Part shown: one piece after another, positions 35,120 through 43,655 of the stretch
How positions within the stretch are numbered: position 1 is the stretch's first letter
Layout: every line of letters starts with the position of its first letter
Position numbers and translations under genes: made by a program
Origin: CAZPMT01 sp964587655
Lineage (GTDB): Bacteria; Hydrogenedentota; Hydrogenedentia; Hydrogenedentales; SLHB01
Direction of reading: 5' to 3'
Assembly: GCA_964587655.1 (NCBI GenBank)
Contig: CAZPMT010000013.1
Coordinates: 15,545-79,544 of the forward strand
DNA length: 64,000 nucleotides
The notes under the pieces: generated by a model
The model's input: the letters and a program-made list of their open reading frames with translations, nothing else
Database searches by the model: none
What the model was told of the DNA's origin: nothing

Positions 35120-36556
35120 ATGGTTGCAAACGTGTTTCAATCTTGCTTCGCGTACTGGTTTCCGTCGTGTGCAGTCCTGCTGGTCTTGATGTTCTGCGGC
35201 ATGAAACCGGCCGCGGCGCAGGAAAGCGCCGACAGAAAGGAGGCGGCTCCGCAATTGCTGCGCGCGGGGTTCGCAAGAACCGATATTACGCCTGCCGTGG
35301 GCTCGGAGATGCCCGGCGGATTCCAGAAGAATTTCGCCAAGGGCGTCCACGATCAACTGTGGGTCGAAGCGGCCTTTTTCGCGAACGGTTCGACGGAGCT
35401 GGCTGTCGTGGGCGTCGACCTCATCATGATCCCGCGCGACGTGGTGAACGACGCGCGACGGGAGGCGGAGACGCGTTGCGGCATACCCGCGGCCAACATC
35501 CTGATCGCCGCGAGCCACACCCACAACGGCGGGCCGGTCGTCGAATGCTTCGAGGTCGAGAGCGATCCCGCGTATTGCCGCCTCGCCGCGGAGAAGATCG
35601 CCGAGGCCGTCGCGCAGGCCCACGACAAGGCCGTCGAGGCGCGCATAAGCACGCGCGCGGGGCGCGAAGACTCCGTCGGGTTCAACCGCCGGTTCAAAAT
35701 GAAGGACGGGACCGTCAAGACGCACCCGGGCAAGATGAATCCGGACATCGTCGAGCCAGCGGGACCGATCGATCCCGACGTGGGCGTCATCGCCGTCGAG
35801 AACACCCAGGGGCAACTGCTCGGATGCATCGTGAATTACGCCCTCCACGGTACGACGCTGGGTGGCAGCCTCAACTCTGCCGATTGGCCGTATTACCTGC
35901 GTCAGACAATTCGCGGCGGCATCGCTTCCGATATCGGCGTCGTGTTTATCAACGGCGCCTGCGGCGACGTCACCCAGGTTGACAACCGGAGCCCGCGTCC
36001 CTCCGAGTTCGGCGAGGAGTGGGCGCGGCGCGTAGGCATGACCGTAGGCGCGGAAGCGTTGAAGGTCCTGGCGAGCGCGGAATTCAAGCCGGACGCGCCT
36101 CTCGGCGTGGCGACGGAATCCCTTGCGTTGCCGATCCGCGACCTTGCCGGTTCCGACGAGGAATTGCTCGCTCGCGAAGCGCCCGGCTCCGGACTCGGTT
36201 CCGGCGGCGGCGACGTGTACCTCCGTGAGGCGCGTCTCGTCCGCGAAATGAAGGCCAAGTCTCCCACCGCCAACGTCGAAGTGCAAGCGGTCCGCATCGG
36301 CGATGCCGCTATCGTGAGCAACCCCACCGAGTTCTTCTGCCAACTCGGGCTGGACATCAAACGCGGCTCGCCCTGGAAGCCGACGATGGTCGCCGAACTC
36401 GCCAACGGCTATTCCGGCTACTGTCCGACCGCCGAGGCATTCAAAGGCGGCGGCTACGAAGTCCGCACTGCCCGCAGCAGCTTCTTAGCGCCGGGCACAG
36501 GCGAACAGATCGTCGATAGCTCCGTTCGCCTCCTCAAGCAACTGGCCGAAAAGTAG
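35120..36556 (+). CDS. Neutral/alkaline ceramidase-family hydrolase, exported
   Basis: A 478-residue protein with a signal peptide (WFPSCAVLLVLMFCGMKPAAAQ). Family segments are LLRAGFARTDITPAVGSEMPGG, the zinc-site SHTHNGG, NYALHGTT, and FINGACGDVTQVDN. In the classical enzyme the nucleophile is Ser in a G-(D/N)-x-S-P segment; here that spot reads GDVTQ, so activity on ceramide is uncertain. Many bacterial members act on other substrates. ATG 35120 has AAGGAAAGGA 9 bp upstream. The C-terminal domain is shorter than in true ceramidases. Confidence 0.82.
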   Translation: MVANVFQSCFAYWFPSCAVLLVLMFCGMKPAAAQESADRKEAAPQLLRAGFARTDITPAVGSEMPGGFQKNFAKGVHDQLWVEAAFFANGSTELAVVGVDLIMIPRDVVNDARREAETRCGIPAANILIAASHTHNGGPVVECFEVESDPAYCRLAAEKIAEAVAQAHDKAVEARISTRAGREDSVGFNRRFKMKDGTVKTHPGKMNPDIVEPAGPIDPDVGVIAVENTQGQLLGCIVNYALHGTTLGGSLNSADWPYYLRQTIRGGIASDIGVVFINGACGDVTQVDNRSPRPSEFGEEWARRVGMTVGAEALKVLASAEFKPDAPLGVATESLALPIRDLAGSDEELLAREAPGSGLGSGGGDVYLREARLVREMKAKSPTANVEVQAVRIGDAAIVSNPTEFFCQLGLDIKRGSPWKPTMVAELANGYSGYCPTAEAFKGGGYEVRTARSSFLAPGTGEQIVDSSVRLLKQLAEK

Positions 36557-36820
36557 GCTCCCACCGGGTATGAACGCCTCAATATGCATCGTTGGCGATT
36601 CCAGAGGTGCCTTACAAGATCGGAAAGGACGATTCTCCGATTGACATAGCGGACATGATGTGGTACGCTTGGCTTTGCGGTAGAGGAAGTTTGGCTGTAC
36701 GCTGAGACGGGTTGAGTTGAGTCGAAGCGGTGGTTTATCCCTCCGTTTAGGCAAGGAAATCTCCGTTGAGCCGAAAGGCGAGGGCCCGGTCTGTGGAGAG
36801 CAGCGCAAATTCACCAATCC

Positions 36821-36935
36821 CTAGCGCCGGATGCGTTCCTCGTCCATACCCACCGTGCTCACGCAGTAACCGCGCGACCAGAATGTCCGCCCGAACAGCG
36901 TTCCCTTGGTTCTCATCATGTTCAGACGCCGGAAC
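36821..36935 (-). pseudogene. IS200/IS605-type TnpA C-terminal remnant
   Basis: The minus strand encodes RRLNMMRTKGTLFGRTFW followed by SRGYCVSTVGMDEERIRR and a stop. This is the FGxxFWxRGYxVSTVGxDExxIR block near the C-terminal end of Y1 (IS200-type) transposases. The catalytic HUH motif and the rest are missing, so it is a remnant. It ends about 75 bp before the beta-helix gene. The rest of the 450-bp gap contains no recognisable gene; a TTGACA-17-TACGCT pair occurs at 36643-36671. Confidence 0.75.
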
Positions 36936-36946
36936 AGAAAAGGCGT

Positions 36947-36969
36947 AAATAGGTGGCTGTCCCCTATTT
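36947..36969. repeat. Short hairpin with IS200-end character
   Basis: AAATAGG and CCTATTT bracket TGGCTGTCC. The GGGGACAGCCACCTATTT-type sequence is, from memory, common beside Y1-transposase genes in environmental genomes. It sits between the TnpA remnant and the beta-helix gene and shares AATAGGTGGC with 52910-52919. Confidence 0.45.
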
Positions 36970-37010
36970 CGCTATTTGTCATGTCGGCACAATACAAGGA
37001 TACGAACAAG

Positions 37011-38906
37011 ATGCAACTTGTGAAGCAATCGTTGTACTGTGCCGTGGTGTGCTTGACGATGTGCCGTGTAGCTTGCGGTGACACGAATGTGCCGGGAACA
37101 GGACGGACGTTTTTCGTCTCGGCATCGTCGGGTGATGACCACAATGATGGTCTTTCGCCGCAGTTGCCATGGCGCAGTCTCGACAAGGTCAACGCCGCTG
37201 AGCTACGGCCCGGCGATAAGGCGCTTTTCAAATGCGGCGACACGTGGCGCGGACAACTCGTCCCGCAGAGCGGCAAGGAGGGCGAGCCCGTCACCTATGG
37301 CGCTTACGGCGACGGCGACAAGCCGCTACTGCTCGGCTCCGTCAGTCGCAGCGAGTCGCGCGACTGGCGGCATCAAGACGGCAACATCTGGTCCACGGCG
37401 AAGCCAATCTTCGCGGAACTGGAACCGCTGAATGATTTCGTGGCCCAGCCGTGGTCCGTCTACACCGAAGACGGCGCGAAGGTCAAGACGACGAAGGTTC
37501 CGGCAGAGGCGCAGGGTCCGCTGCCGGTGACCCAAATCGAGTGCGCCCACAGCGGCACTAAGGGTAACCACATCCAGCTCTACAACGGCAATGTGGCGGT
37601 TCACGAGGGCGACTACTTCGAGTTTGCTTTCCGTGTCCGCTGCACGAAGCCGTTCACCATCCGCAGCGGCAGCCTCTCAAAACAGACCACGCCCTGGACC
37701 AGCTACGGCGGCTTCAGCGTGCGGGAGATTGCCGTCGACCCCGAATGGACCGCCTGCACGGCCCGATTCGAGGCGACGCAGACGGCTAACGACGGCAGGA
37801 TCACTATTTACCTCGGTGGCGTGCTGCCGGCCGGCGCGACATTCTACTTTCAGCCGGTTTCGTGGAAACGGCTCCAGTGCAATGAAGCCGAATCGTTGTC
37901 CCTCGATGTTGGCAACATTATCTTCGACCACGGCAAGTCCGTCGGCGTGAAGAAGTGGAAGCAGGACGACCTTAAGTACCAAGGCGACTACTGGTATTCT
38001 GGCGAAACATGGCAGGTGTATATCTATTCGGAGAAGAACCCCGCCGATCTTCACCGTAGCATCGAGCTGGCCCTGTGTCGGCTCAACGTGGACCAGGGTG
38101 GCAAGAGTTACGTCGTCTATGACAACCTCGCCGTGCGCTACGGCGCCGCCCACGGCTTCGGCGGCGACTCCACTCGTAACATTATCATTCGCAATTGCGA
38201 CATTTCCTGGATCGGTGGCGGCCACCAGCTCACGCGGCCGGACGGAAAACCGGTCCGCTACGGCAACGGCGTCGAGTTCTGGGAAAACGCCAGTGACAAC
38301 CTCGTCGAAGGCTGCCGCATCTGGGAGGTTTACGATGCTGCGCTGACCAACCAGGGCGGCCGCGGCAACCAGCAGGTCAACATCACGTATCGCGACAACG
38401 TCATCTGGAATTGCGAATACTCGTTCGAATACTGGAACCGCGGTCAGGAATCCAAGACGCGCAACATCCGTTTCGAACACAACACCTGCGTCAACGCCGG
38501 CTTCGGCTGGGGGCACACGCAACGCCCTGACCCCAATGGTCGCCATCTGATGTTCTATGACAATTCCGCGCAGACCAGCGATTTCTACGTGCGCCACAAC
38601 ATCTTTTCCAACGCCACCGACAGCGGCATGCGGATGGGGAATGATTGGACGGCCGGGCTTGTCATGAACCGCAATTGCTGGTTTCAGCCGCGTGGCGTGC
38701 TGATACTGTTCATCGAACGACCGTTCGCGCCGGGGCAGTTTGCGGAATACCAGAAGCAGTCGGGACTGGACGCCCATTCCATCGTGGCTGACCCGAAGTT
38801 GGTGGACATCGGCAAACTCGACTTTCGACTCGCGGACGGCAGTCCCGCCCGGCGCCTCTCCACCGAAGGTGGTCCCGTGGGAGCACTGAAGCGACTGCTG
38901 GAATAG
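37011..38906 (+). CDS. Secreted right-handed beta-helix protein
   Basis: A 631-residue protein with a signal peptide (MQLVKQSLYCAVVCLTMCRVACG). TFFVSASSGDDHNDGLSPQLPWRSLDKVNA is the typical start of parallel beta-helix carbohydrate-active proteins, and the C-terminal third has regular NxxxxNxI turns (NIIIRNCDISW, NITYRDNVIWNCEYSF, NIRFEHNTCVN). The middle contains a carbohydrate-binding-like beta-sandwich. Lyase or epimerase activity on polysaccharide is likely but unproven. ATG 37011 has AAGGA 10 bp upstream. It lies between two Y1-transposase remnants, suggesting acquisition by transposition. Confidence 0.78.
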   Translation: MQLVKQSLYCAVVCLTMCRVACGDTNVPGTGRTFFVSASSGDDHNDGLSPQLPWRSLDKVNAAELRPGDKALFKCGDTWRGQLVPQSGKEGEPVTYGAYGDGDKPLLLGSVSRSESRDWRHQDGNIWSTAKPIFAELEPLNDFVAQPWSVYTEDGAKVKTTKVPAEAQGPLPVTQIECAHSGTKGNHIQLYNGNVAVHEGDYFEFAFRVRCTKPFTIRSGSLSKQTTPWTSYGGFSVREIAVDPEWTACTARFEATQTANDGRITIYLGGVLPAGATFYFQPVSWKRLQCNEAESLSLDVGNIIFDHGKSVGVKKWKQDDLKYQGDYWYSGETWQVYIYSEKNPADLHRSIELALCRLNVDQGGKSYVVYDNLAVRYGAAHGFGGDSTRNIIIRNCDISWIGGGHQLTRPDGKPVRYGNGVEFWENASDNLVEGCRIWEVYDAALTNQGGRGNQQVNITYRDNVIWNCEYSFEYWNRGQESKTRNIRFEHNTCVNAGFGWGHTQRPDPNGRHLMFYDNSAQTSDFYVRHNIFSNATDSGMRMGNDWTAGLVMNRNCWFQPRGVLILFIERPFAPGQFAEYQKQSGLDAHSIVADPKLVDIGKLDFRLADGSPARRLSTEGGPVGALKRLLE

Positions 38907-39058
38907 CCGCCAGGACGTGTTCTTTGTGGATGGGGACCGTGTCGCGTACTTGGGGCTGCTGCGTGAGCAGTGCGAGAAGCACGGGGTGCGGGTGCTGGGA
39001 TACTGCCTGATGACGAACCACATCCATTTCATGGCGAGGCCCGCGCGGGCGCAGTGCG
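38902..39058 (+). pseudogene. RAYT-like (REP-associated Y1 transposase) N-terminal remnant
   Basis: The frame encodes NSRQDVFFVDGDRVAYLGLL and on through REQCEKHGVRVLGYCLMTNHIHFMARP. This matches the first third of REP-associated tyrosine transposases, including the HUH (HIH) metal site and the preceding YxLMxNH segment. Sequence after ARP no longer fits, and the catalytic Tyr region is absent. It overlaps the last bases of the beta-helix gene and runs to the stop of the opposing phosphoesterase gene. Confidence 0.8.
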
Positions 39059-39059
39059 G

Positions 39060-40838
39060 CTACTCGGCGAGTATTGCTTTGACCATTGGGCAGACGAAGT
39101 GGGCGCCGGCGCCTGGTGTGAGTTCGGCGTAGTGCCGGGGTTTGAGGGGACCGGCGGGATCGAGATCGTTGACGAGGATCGAGAAGAGGAACCCGCCGCC
39201 GGACTTGAGGACCACTTGGGGCATTTCCTGCTTCGGGAAGGCTGCTTCGTATGTAACGTGAACGCCATCGCGTTTGACGGCCAGGGGTATTGTGTCGATG
39301 ACCTTCTCGAGATGGCGGGTGGGCGTTTCATCGATGAACACCTGGGGGCCTTGCGCGGTCAGGCTGAAGCTCCCTATGGTTTTTTCGATCCAGAACTCGA
39401 CACTGTCGGCCGACCATACGATGTCGCCGGAAAACGGCTGGTGAAACTCGTTGTCGGTCACCTCGAGTGCGACGTACAAGTGGGCTTCGTCCCACATGCA
39501 CCGGACGTTCGCGCTGAGGTCGTCCTTGTCGCTGATATCGTATCCGACGGTATAGGTAAGCGGGGTTGGGACGGCCTTAGACCATTCCGTAAGATCGCCG
39601 TCAATCTTGACCGGCTCCGCCGCGCGTGGCGCAACCATCGTCGGGACCCATGCAAGCGGCTTGCGAAGCTCCACGGGCCCTTTCACGTTGGGCGGCTGCA
39701 CCTTCGTGGAGACGATCGGCGCGGGGAAGCGCGTCGTCTCGACCGTATCGGCCCACACGTGAAACGGCAGCGAGGCCGTTGCACCGCCGGCCGCGGTGTA
39801 ATCGGCTTGAGGCGGCTCGACGCGCCATCCCACCGGCACGGTCCACGCGAACGTCGACTTCACGGATTCCTGAAATGGATTCTCGAAAGAGATCGCGACG
39901 GTTCGGTCGAACTTTTCGCCCCAGGGCAGATCGACCGTTTCGCAACGCAGCCTGTCCTGCAATTCGCGAGCGGTTTCCACTCTGACCTGCGTGACGACGT
40001 CTTCCGGGAACACCGCGCCGGGACGAATCACGGACCACGTGACTTTGTCGCCGCGCACGCGCACGAGCAGGTAGTGCAAGAACCCGCCTTCCTCCTCGGG
40101 CACGGAGCGTTCCGCGCCCGCGCCACCCGTGACTACATAGTGGACGCCGTCGCGGACGCCGCAGTCGCGGTAAATGTGCTCGTGACCGGCGAACACGGCG
40201 CGCACGGGGAAGCCCTTGATGGCGGCGGCCGTCTTACTCCAGTCGCGTTCCCAATTCTCTTGGAAGAACGGCGTGTGGTAGAACAGGAACACGTTCTTCG
40301 CGGAACTTTTCCGGAGCAGCCCCATGAGTTGCTCGACTTGGCCCGCGGGCAGGCCGTCTGACTCGCGGGCCTCCTCGCTATTCAGGATTACAAAGAGGGA
40401 GTTGCCGTAAGAGAAGCTGTAGACCAGAGGGCCGATCCGATCCTCGTAAATCTTAATGACGGCGGGGTCCGGATTGACGTCATGGTTGCCGGCCACGGGG
40501 AAGAAGGGGACTTCACAGCCCGCCACCGCCTTCTCGAACTCGGTCCACATGGCATCCAACTCGGGGACCGGCCCGCCGAGAATCAGATCGCCGACGTCCA
40601 CGACCAACGCGGGTTTCAGGACGTTCCACTCGGAGATCATCGTGTAGAACTCTTTCGGCAGGACGACCGGCTCCCCGGACCGCGAATCCCCGCACACGAC
40701 GAAGTCAAAACTGTCCGGCGAGATCGGCGGCGTGGCCTTGATCTGTTTGAGGGCACGGTCCGCAATCGTCGCCGCACCGGCCGGACACGCCATCCACAAC
40801 AATGACAACAACGCGATAGAATACGTGAAGGATTTCAT
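39060..40838 (-). CDS. Secreted calcineurin-like phosphoesterase with C-terminal CBM9-like domain
   Basis: A 592-residue protein with a signal peptide (MKSFTYSIALLSLLWMACPAGAA). Metallophosphatase motifs are in order: VVCGDSRSG, VVDVGDLI, VAGNHDVN, FYHTPFF and GHEHIYRD. Residues from about 400 (EPVKIDGDLTEWSKAVPTPL ... SADSVEFWIEK ... TYEAAFPKQEM) form a CBM9/DOMON-like sugar-binding domain. It probably removes phosphate from a polymer-bound substrate outside the cytoplasm. ATG 40838 has GAGGAAA 9 bp upstream; ATG 40853 lacks a site. Confidence 0.82.
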   Translation of the reverse strand: MKSFTYSIALLSLLWMACPAGAATIADRALKQIKATPPISPDSFDFVVCGDSRSGEPVVLPKEFYTMISEWNVLKPALVVDVGDLILGGPVPELDAMWTEFEKAVAGCEVPFFPVAGNHDVNPDPAVIKIYEDRIGPLVYSFSYGNSLFVILNSEEARESDGLPAGQVEQLMGLLRKSSAKNVFLFYHTPFFQENWERDWSKTAAAIKGFPVRAVFAGHEHIYRDCGVRDGVHYVVTGGAGAERSVPEEEGGFLHYLLVRVRGDKVTWSVIRPGAVFPEDVVTQVRVETARELQDRLRCETVDLPWGEKFDRTVAISFENPFQESVKSTFAWTVPVGWRVEPPQADYTAAGGATASLPFHVWADTVETTRFPAPIVSTKVQPPNVKGPVELRKPLAWVPTMVAPRAAEPVKIDGDLTEWSKAVPTPLTYTVGYDISDKDDLSANVRCMWDEAHLYVALEVTDNEFHQPFSGDIVWSADSVEFWIEKTIGSFSLTAQGPQVFIDETPTRHLEKVIDTIPLAVKRDGVHVTYEAAFPKQEMPQVVLKSGGGFLFSILVNDLDPAGPLKPRHYAELTPGAGAHFVCPMVKAILAE

Positions 40839-41049
40839 GAGAGGTTTCCTCATCTTGGCTGCCGTTCAGGAACGCGTTCGCTGTTCAGCACAAGAATCAG
40901 CGACTGCGCATAGGTAACTCGAACACAGTGTTCTCATCGTCTCGTTCCCAAGCTCTACTCTTGTCATTATCCATAGGTCTCATGTTGTATCGCAAGTATG
41001 TATCCGTCAATCGTGAGCATGAGTCTGAACCATCCGCGGCAAATGCTGA

Positions 41050-41250
41050 GCCCTCGATGAGAACAAGCGGGACCATGAGCGTTTCCTTGAACAGATCGAT
41101 CAGGTGAAAGTACGGTTCGAACGTGAAGGCAATACGCGCTCTTTGCGCGAACACCTGATGGGCATGGCCGTACAGTGGCTTGAGACGCATATTGCCGGCG
41201 TTGACGCAAAGCTGCGCGAGTGCGCGGCGGTTCTCCGAGTGTCGGTTTGA
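41050..41250 (+). pseudogene. Bacteriohemerythrin C-terminal remnant
   Basis: An open frame too short to stand out reads DENKRDHERFLEQIDQVKV, then RFEREGNTRSLREHLMGMAV and QWLETHIAGVDAKLRE, ending at TGA 41248-41250. The spacing of H-xxx-F, WL-xx-HI and xxxD matches helices C-D of bacteriohemerythrins (EHxxF ... WLxxHIxxxD iron ligands). The N-terminal half with the first iron ligands is missing, and a stop lies just upstream. It is a decayed oxygen-sensing or oxygen-carrying gene. The remaining gap (40839-41301) holds nothing else. Confidence 0.65.
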
Positions 41251-41301
41251 CGGCGAGATTTGGTATCATTCATGCGAAGTCCGCACACGGAGGACACCGG
41301 C

Positions 41302-43314
41302 ATGTTTCACACGGTCCTGTTTCCCTTGATGATCTTGGCGGGCGGCTCGACGTTCGCCGCGTTGCCTGATTGTGTACTGGAGTTGTTGCCTCCGCCGCAG
41401 CAGGTCGAGAGCCGCGACGGCGCGTTCGAGTTTGATCTCCGCAGAACCGGCTTCCTGCTGCGCACGCCGTCGCAACAGGAGGCGGGACGCCTGGGCGATC
41501 ACATTTCCGAGGTGCTGAAGCGCCTTGGCATGACCGGCGCGAGCGTCATCAACGAGTGTCCCTCCACGCAAGCATACGGACTCGCGATATTTTCCGGGGA
41601 GGCCGCGCCCGCTTGCGGCGGAGTCGCGATGCCGGAGCAAGCTAGGGCTGAAGGATACGAACTGGCCGTGTCTCCCGAGGGTATTTCCATTTCCGCGGCC
41701 AGTGAGCAGGGGCTTTTCTACGGACTCATGACGGCGGAACAATTGTTCACTTCGGCGGAGGTGCGGCACAAGCGTTCGATCCCGTGCATGCGAATTCTCG
41801 ACTGGCCGCGGCTGGGCATGCGGGGATTTCACGAGGATTATGGCCGCGACCAGTTGCCGACCGTCGATGATCACAAGCGCACGATCCGCACGCTCGCGCA
41901 GTTCAAGATGAACACGCACCTGTGGTTCATTGAGCCGGACCACTTCGTCTACAAGTTCGACCCGGAGATCGGGAAAGACTACGACCGTTTCACGTTTGAC
42001 GAAGTCCGGGATCTTGTCGCGTACGCGAAGAAGTATTACATCGAGGTGATTCCCGTTGTGGAATCCCTTGCCCACATGGAAAACACGCTGAGCAATCCCA
42101 GGTACGCGGAACTCGCGGAGGTCCCAGGGTCCGGGACGCTTTGTCCCACGAGCGAGGAGAGTTTCGCGCTGATTCGCAACATCCTCAATGAGATCGCCGG
42201 AGCGTTTGACGGCAAATACTTCCATTGCGGGTTGGACGAGAGTGCGGCGGTGGGGCAGGGGAAGTCAGCTCAGGCGGTGAAGGAGAAGGGTATCGAGCGG
42301 GTCTATGCAGACTACTACGCGCGGCTCGATGATCTCGTGAAAGCCCATGGCAAGACGATGATGATGTACGCCGACATTGTCCTGAACCATCCGAAAGTCA
42401 TGGACATGCTTCCCAAGGACATTATCATGATGTACTGGGAGTACGGCGACGCGATGCGGCACCCGGGGTTCGATACGCTGTCGAAAAGCGGTTTCAAGAC
42501 GGTCAGCCTGTCGGCCGTGTGGGATTGGGTGAACCTGTATCCGGTGTACGGCTTTGCGTTCAAGAATATCGAGCGGTTGGCGGCGCAGTCGGCGGACGTT
42601 GGTGCGCTTGGCGCGTTCACGGCGAACTGGGGGGACGGAAACCTCGGGGCCGCCGGGGCGAATCTGAGTGAGTTGAACTACTACGGGGTCGTGTATCTCG
42701 GCGCTCAGGCGTGGCGGCCCGCACCGATTTCCTTTGAAGCTTACTCGAGGTCGTTTGCGACCGAGTTTTTCGGCCTGCCGCTGGACGCGTCCGCGGAGGC
42801 GTTCACGCTCCTGGCGAAATGCCAGGGCGACACAACCGCATGGGTCCGCCGCGCGCGGATGATGTTCCACGGCGTGCCGCGAGAACAGATCCCCGCCATG
42901 ACGAAAGCGTCGGAGGATGAACTCGCGTTCTGGCGGCAGCTCAAGGAGAGCGCGGGCAAGGCCCATGAATTGCTGTCGAAGGGAAAAGCTCAGCGCAACG
43001 CGGACTACATTCGCAGTTATGACCTCGCGGCGCGGATGCTCGAATTCGCCTCGGACCTAGCCCTGCAATTCCGGGCGACGGCTGAGGCGATGCGCGGGCC
43101 TGGGTTTGTGGGTGAAGACCACGCGAGGAAATATGAGGCGCTCTCGGAGCGTCAGCAGCGGATGTGGACGGAGTATCGCGAGGTCTACGCCGCCACAAAC
43201 CGTCCGATCAACCTGAAGTACCTGTGCATTGCGTGGGACAAGTCGAAGAAGGATCTTGAGGACTTCGCGGCGGACCTGCGCAGCGGAGAGGCAAGGAAGC
43301 TTGTGCTCAAGTAG
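41302..43314 (+). CDS. GH20 beta-N-acetylhexosaminidase, secreted
   Basis: A 670-residue protein. A signal peptide (MFHTVLFPLMILAGGSTFAA) is followed by a GH20b-type N-terminal domain (GYELAVSPEGISISAASEQGLFYGLMTAEQL), then the barrel (MRGFHEDYGRDQLP ... YIEVIPVVESLAHMENTL). The catalytic Asp-Glu pair is in YFHCGLDES. It releases terminal GlcNAc/GalNAc from glycans by substrate-assisted catalysis. ATG 41302 has GGAGGA 7-8 bp upstream. The helical C-terminal ~130 residues are extra relative to minimal GH20 enzymes. Confidence 0.85.
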   Translation: MFHTVLFPLMILAGGSTFAALPDCVLELLPPPQQVESRDGAFEFDLRRTGFLLRTPSQQEAGRLGDHISEVLKRLGMTGASVINECPSTQAYGLAIFSGEAAPACGGVAMPEQARAEGYELAVSPEGISISAASEQGLFYGLMTAEQLFTSAEVRHKRSIPCMRILDWPRLGMRGFHEDYGRDQLPTVDDHKRTIRTLAQFKMNTHLWFIEPDHFVYKFDPEIGKDYDRFTFDEVRDLVAYAKKYYIEVIPVVESLAHMENTLSNPRYAELAEVPGSGTLCPTSEESFALIRNILNEIAGAFDGKYFHCGLDESAAVGQGKSAQAVKEKGIERVYADYYARLDDLVKAHGKTMMMYADIVLNHPKVMDMLPKDIIMMYWEYGDAMRHPGFDTLSKSGFKTVSLSAVWDWVNLYPVYGFAFKNIERLAAQSADVGALGAFTANWGDGNLGAAGANLSELNYYGVVYLGAQAWRPAPISFEAYSRSFATEFFGLPLDASAEAFTLLAKCQGDTTAWVRRARMMFHGVPREQIPAMTKASEDELAFWRQLKESAGKAHELLSKGKAQRNADYIRSYDLAARMLEFASDLALQFRATAEAMRGPGFVGEDHARKYEALSERQQRMWTEYREVYAATNRPINLKYLCIAWDKSKKDLEDFAADLRSGEARKLVLK

Positions 43315-43349
43315 CCGCGAATCTAGGTTCGCTGCGCGGAGGAGCGTGA

Positions 43350-43643
43350 ATGGCGCATGTGGTGGTGATGCCCAGGACGGGCCAGACGATGGAAGTGGGG
43401 GAGATCGTCGAGTGGAAGAAGCAGGAGCGGGATTGGGTCGTTCAGGGTGAGATCCTTCTGACAATCCAATCGGACAAGGCCACGATCGAAGTCGAGTCTG
43501 ACTACGAGGGAGTCCTCGTGAGGGTGCTCAAGACCGCCGAGGACGGCGAGATGCCATGTCTCGAACCGATAGGGATCATCGCCGACTTTGGTGAAAGCGT
43601 GGACGTTGAAGCTGTGCTTGCCGAGTATGACGCGAAACGGTAA
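43350..43643 (+). CDS. Stand-alone lipoyl/biotinyl carrier domain
   Basis: A 97-residue protein consisting of one lipoyl domain: MPRTGQTMEVGEIVEWKKQE at the N-terminal half and SDKATIEVES at the lysine-bearing turn, as in 2-oxoacid dehydrogenase E2 enzymes. Acyltransferase and E1-binding domains are absent, and it ends right after the domain. Its stop is 12 bp before the SDR gene, so the two are co-transcribed. It may be an acyl or reductant carrier served by enzymes elsewhere. Confidence 0.85.
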   Translation: MAHVVVMPRTGQTMEVGEIVEWKKQERDWVVQGEILLTIQSDKATIEVESDYEGVLVRVLKTAEDGEMPCLEPIGIIADFGESVDVEAVLAEYDAKR

Positions 43644-43655
43644 AGGTCTCATCCC

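Noticed and set aside
36643..36671. TTGACA-17-TACGCT promoter-like pair
   Set aside because: It points into a region with only a transposase remnant and no gene close downstream; may be fortuitous or a leftover of the mobile element.
36660..38800. Idea that the window contains a complete IS200/IS605 element
   Set aside because: Only a TnpA C-terminal piece and a separate RAYT-like N-terminal piece remain, on opposite strands and 2 kb apart; no TnpB was found.
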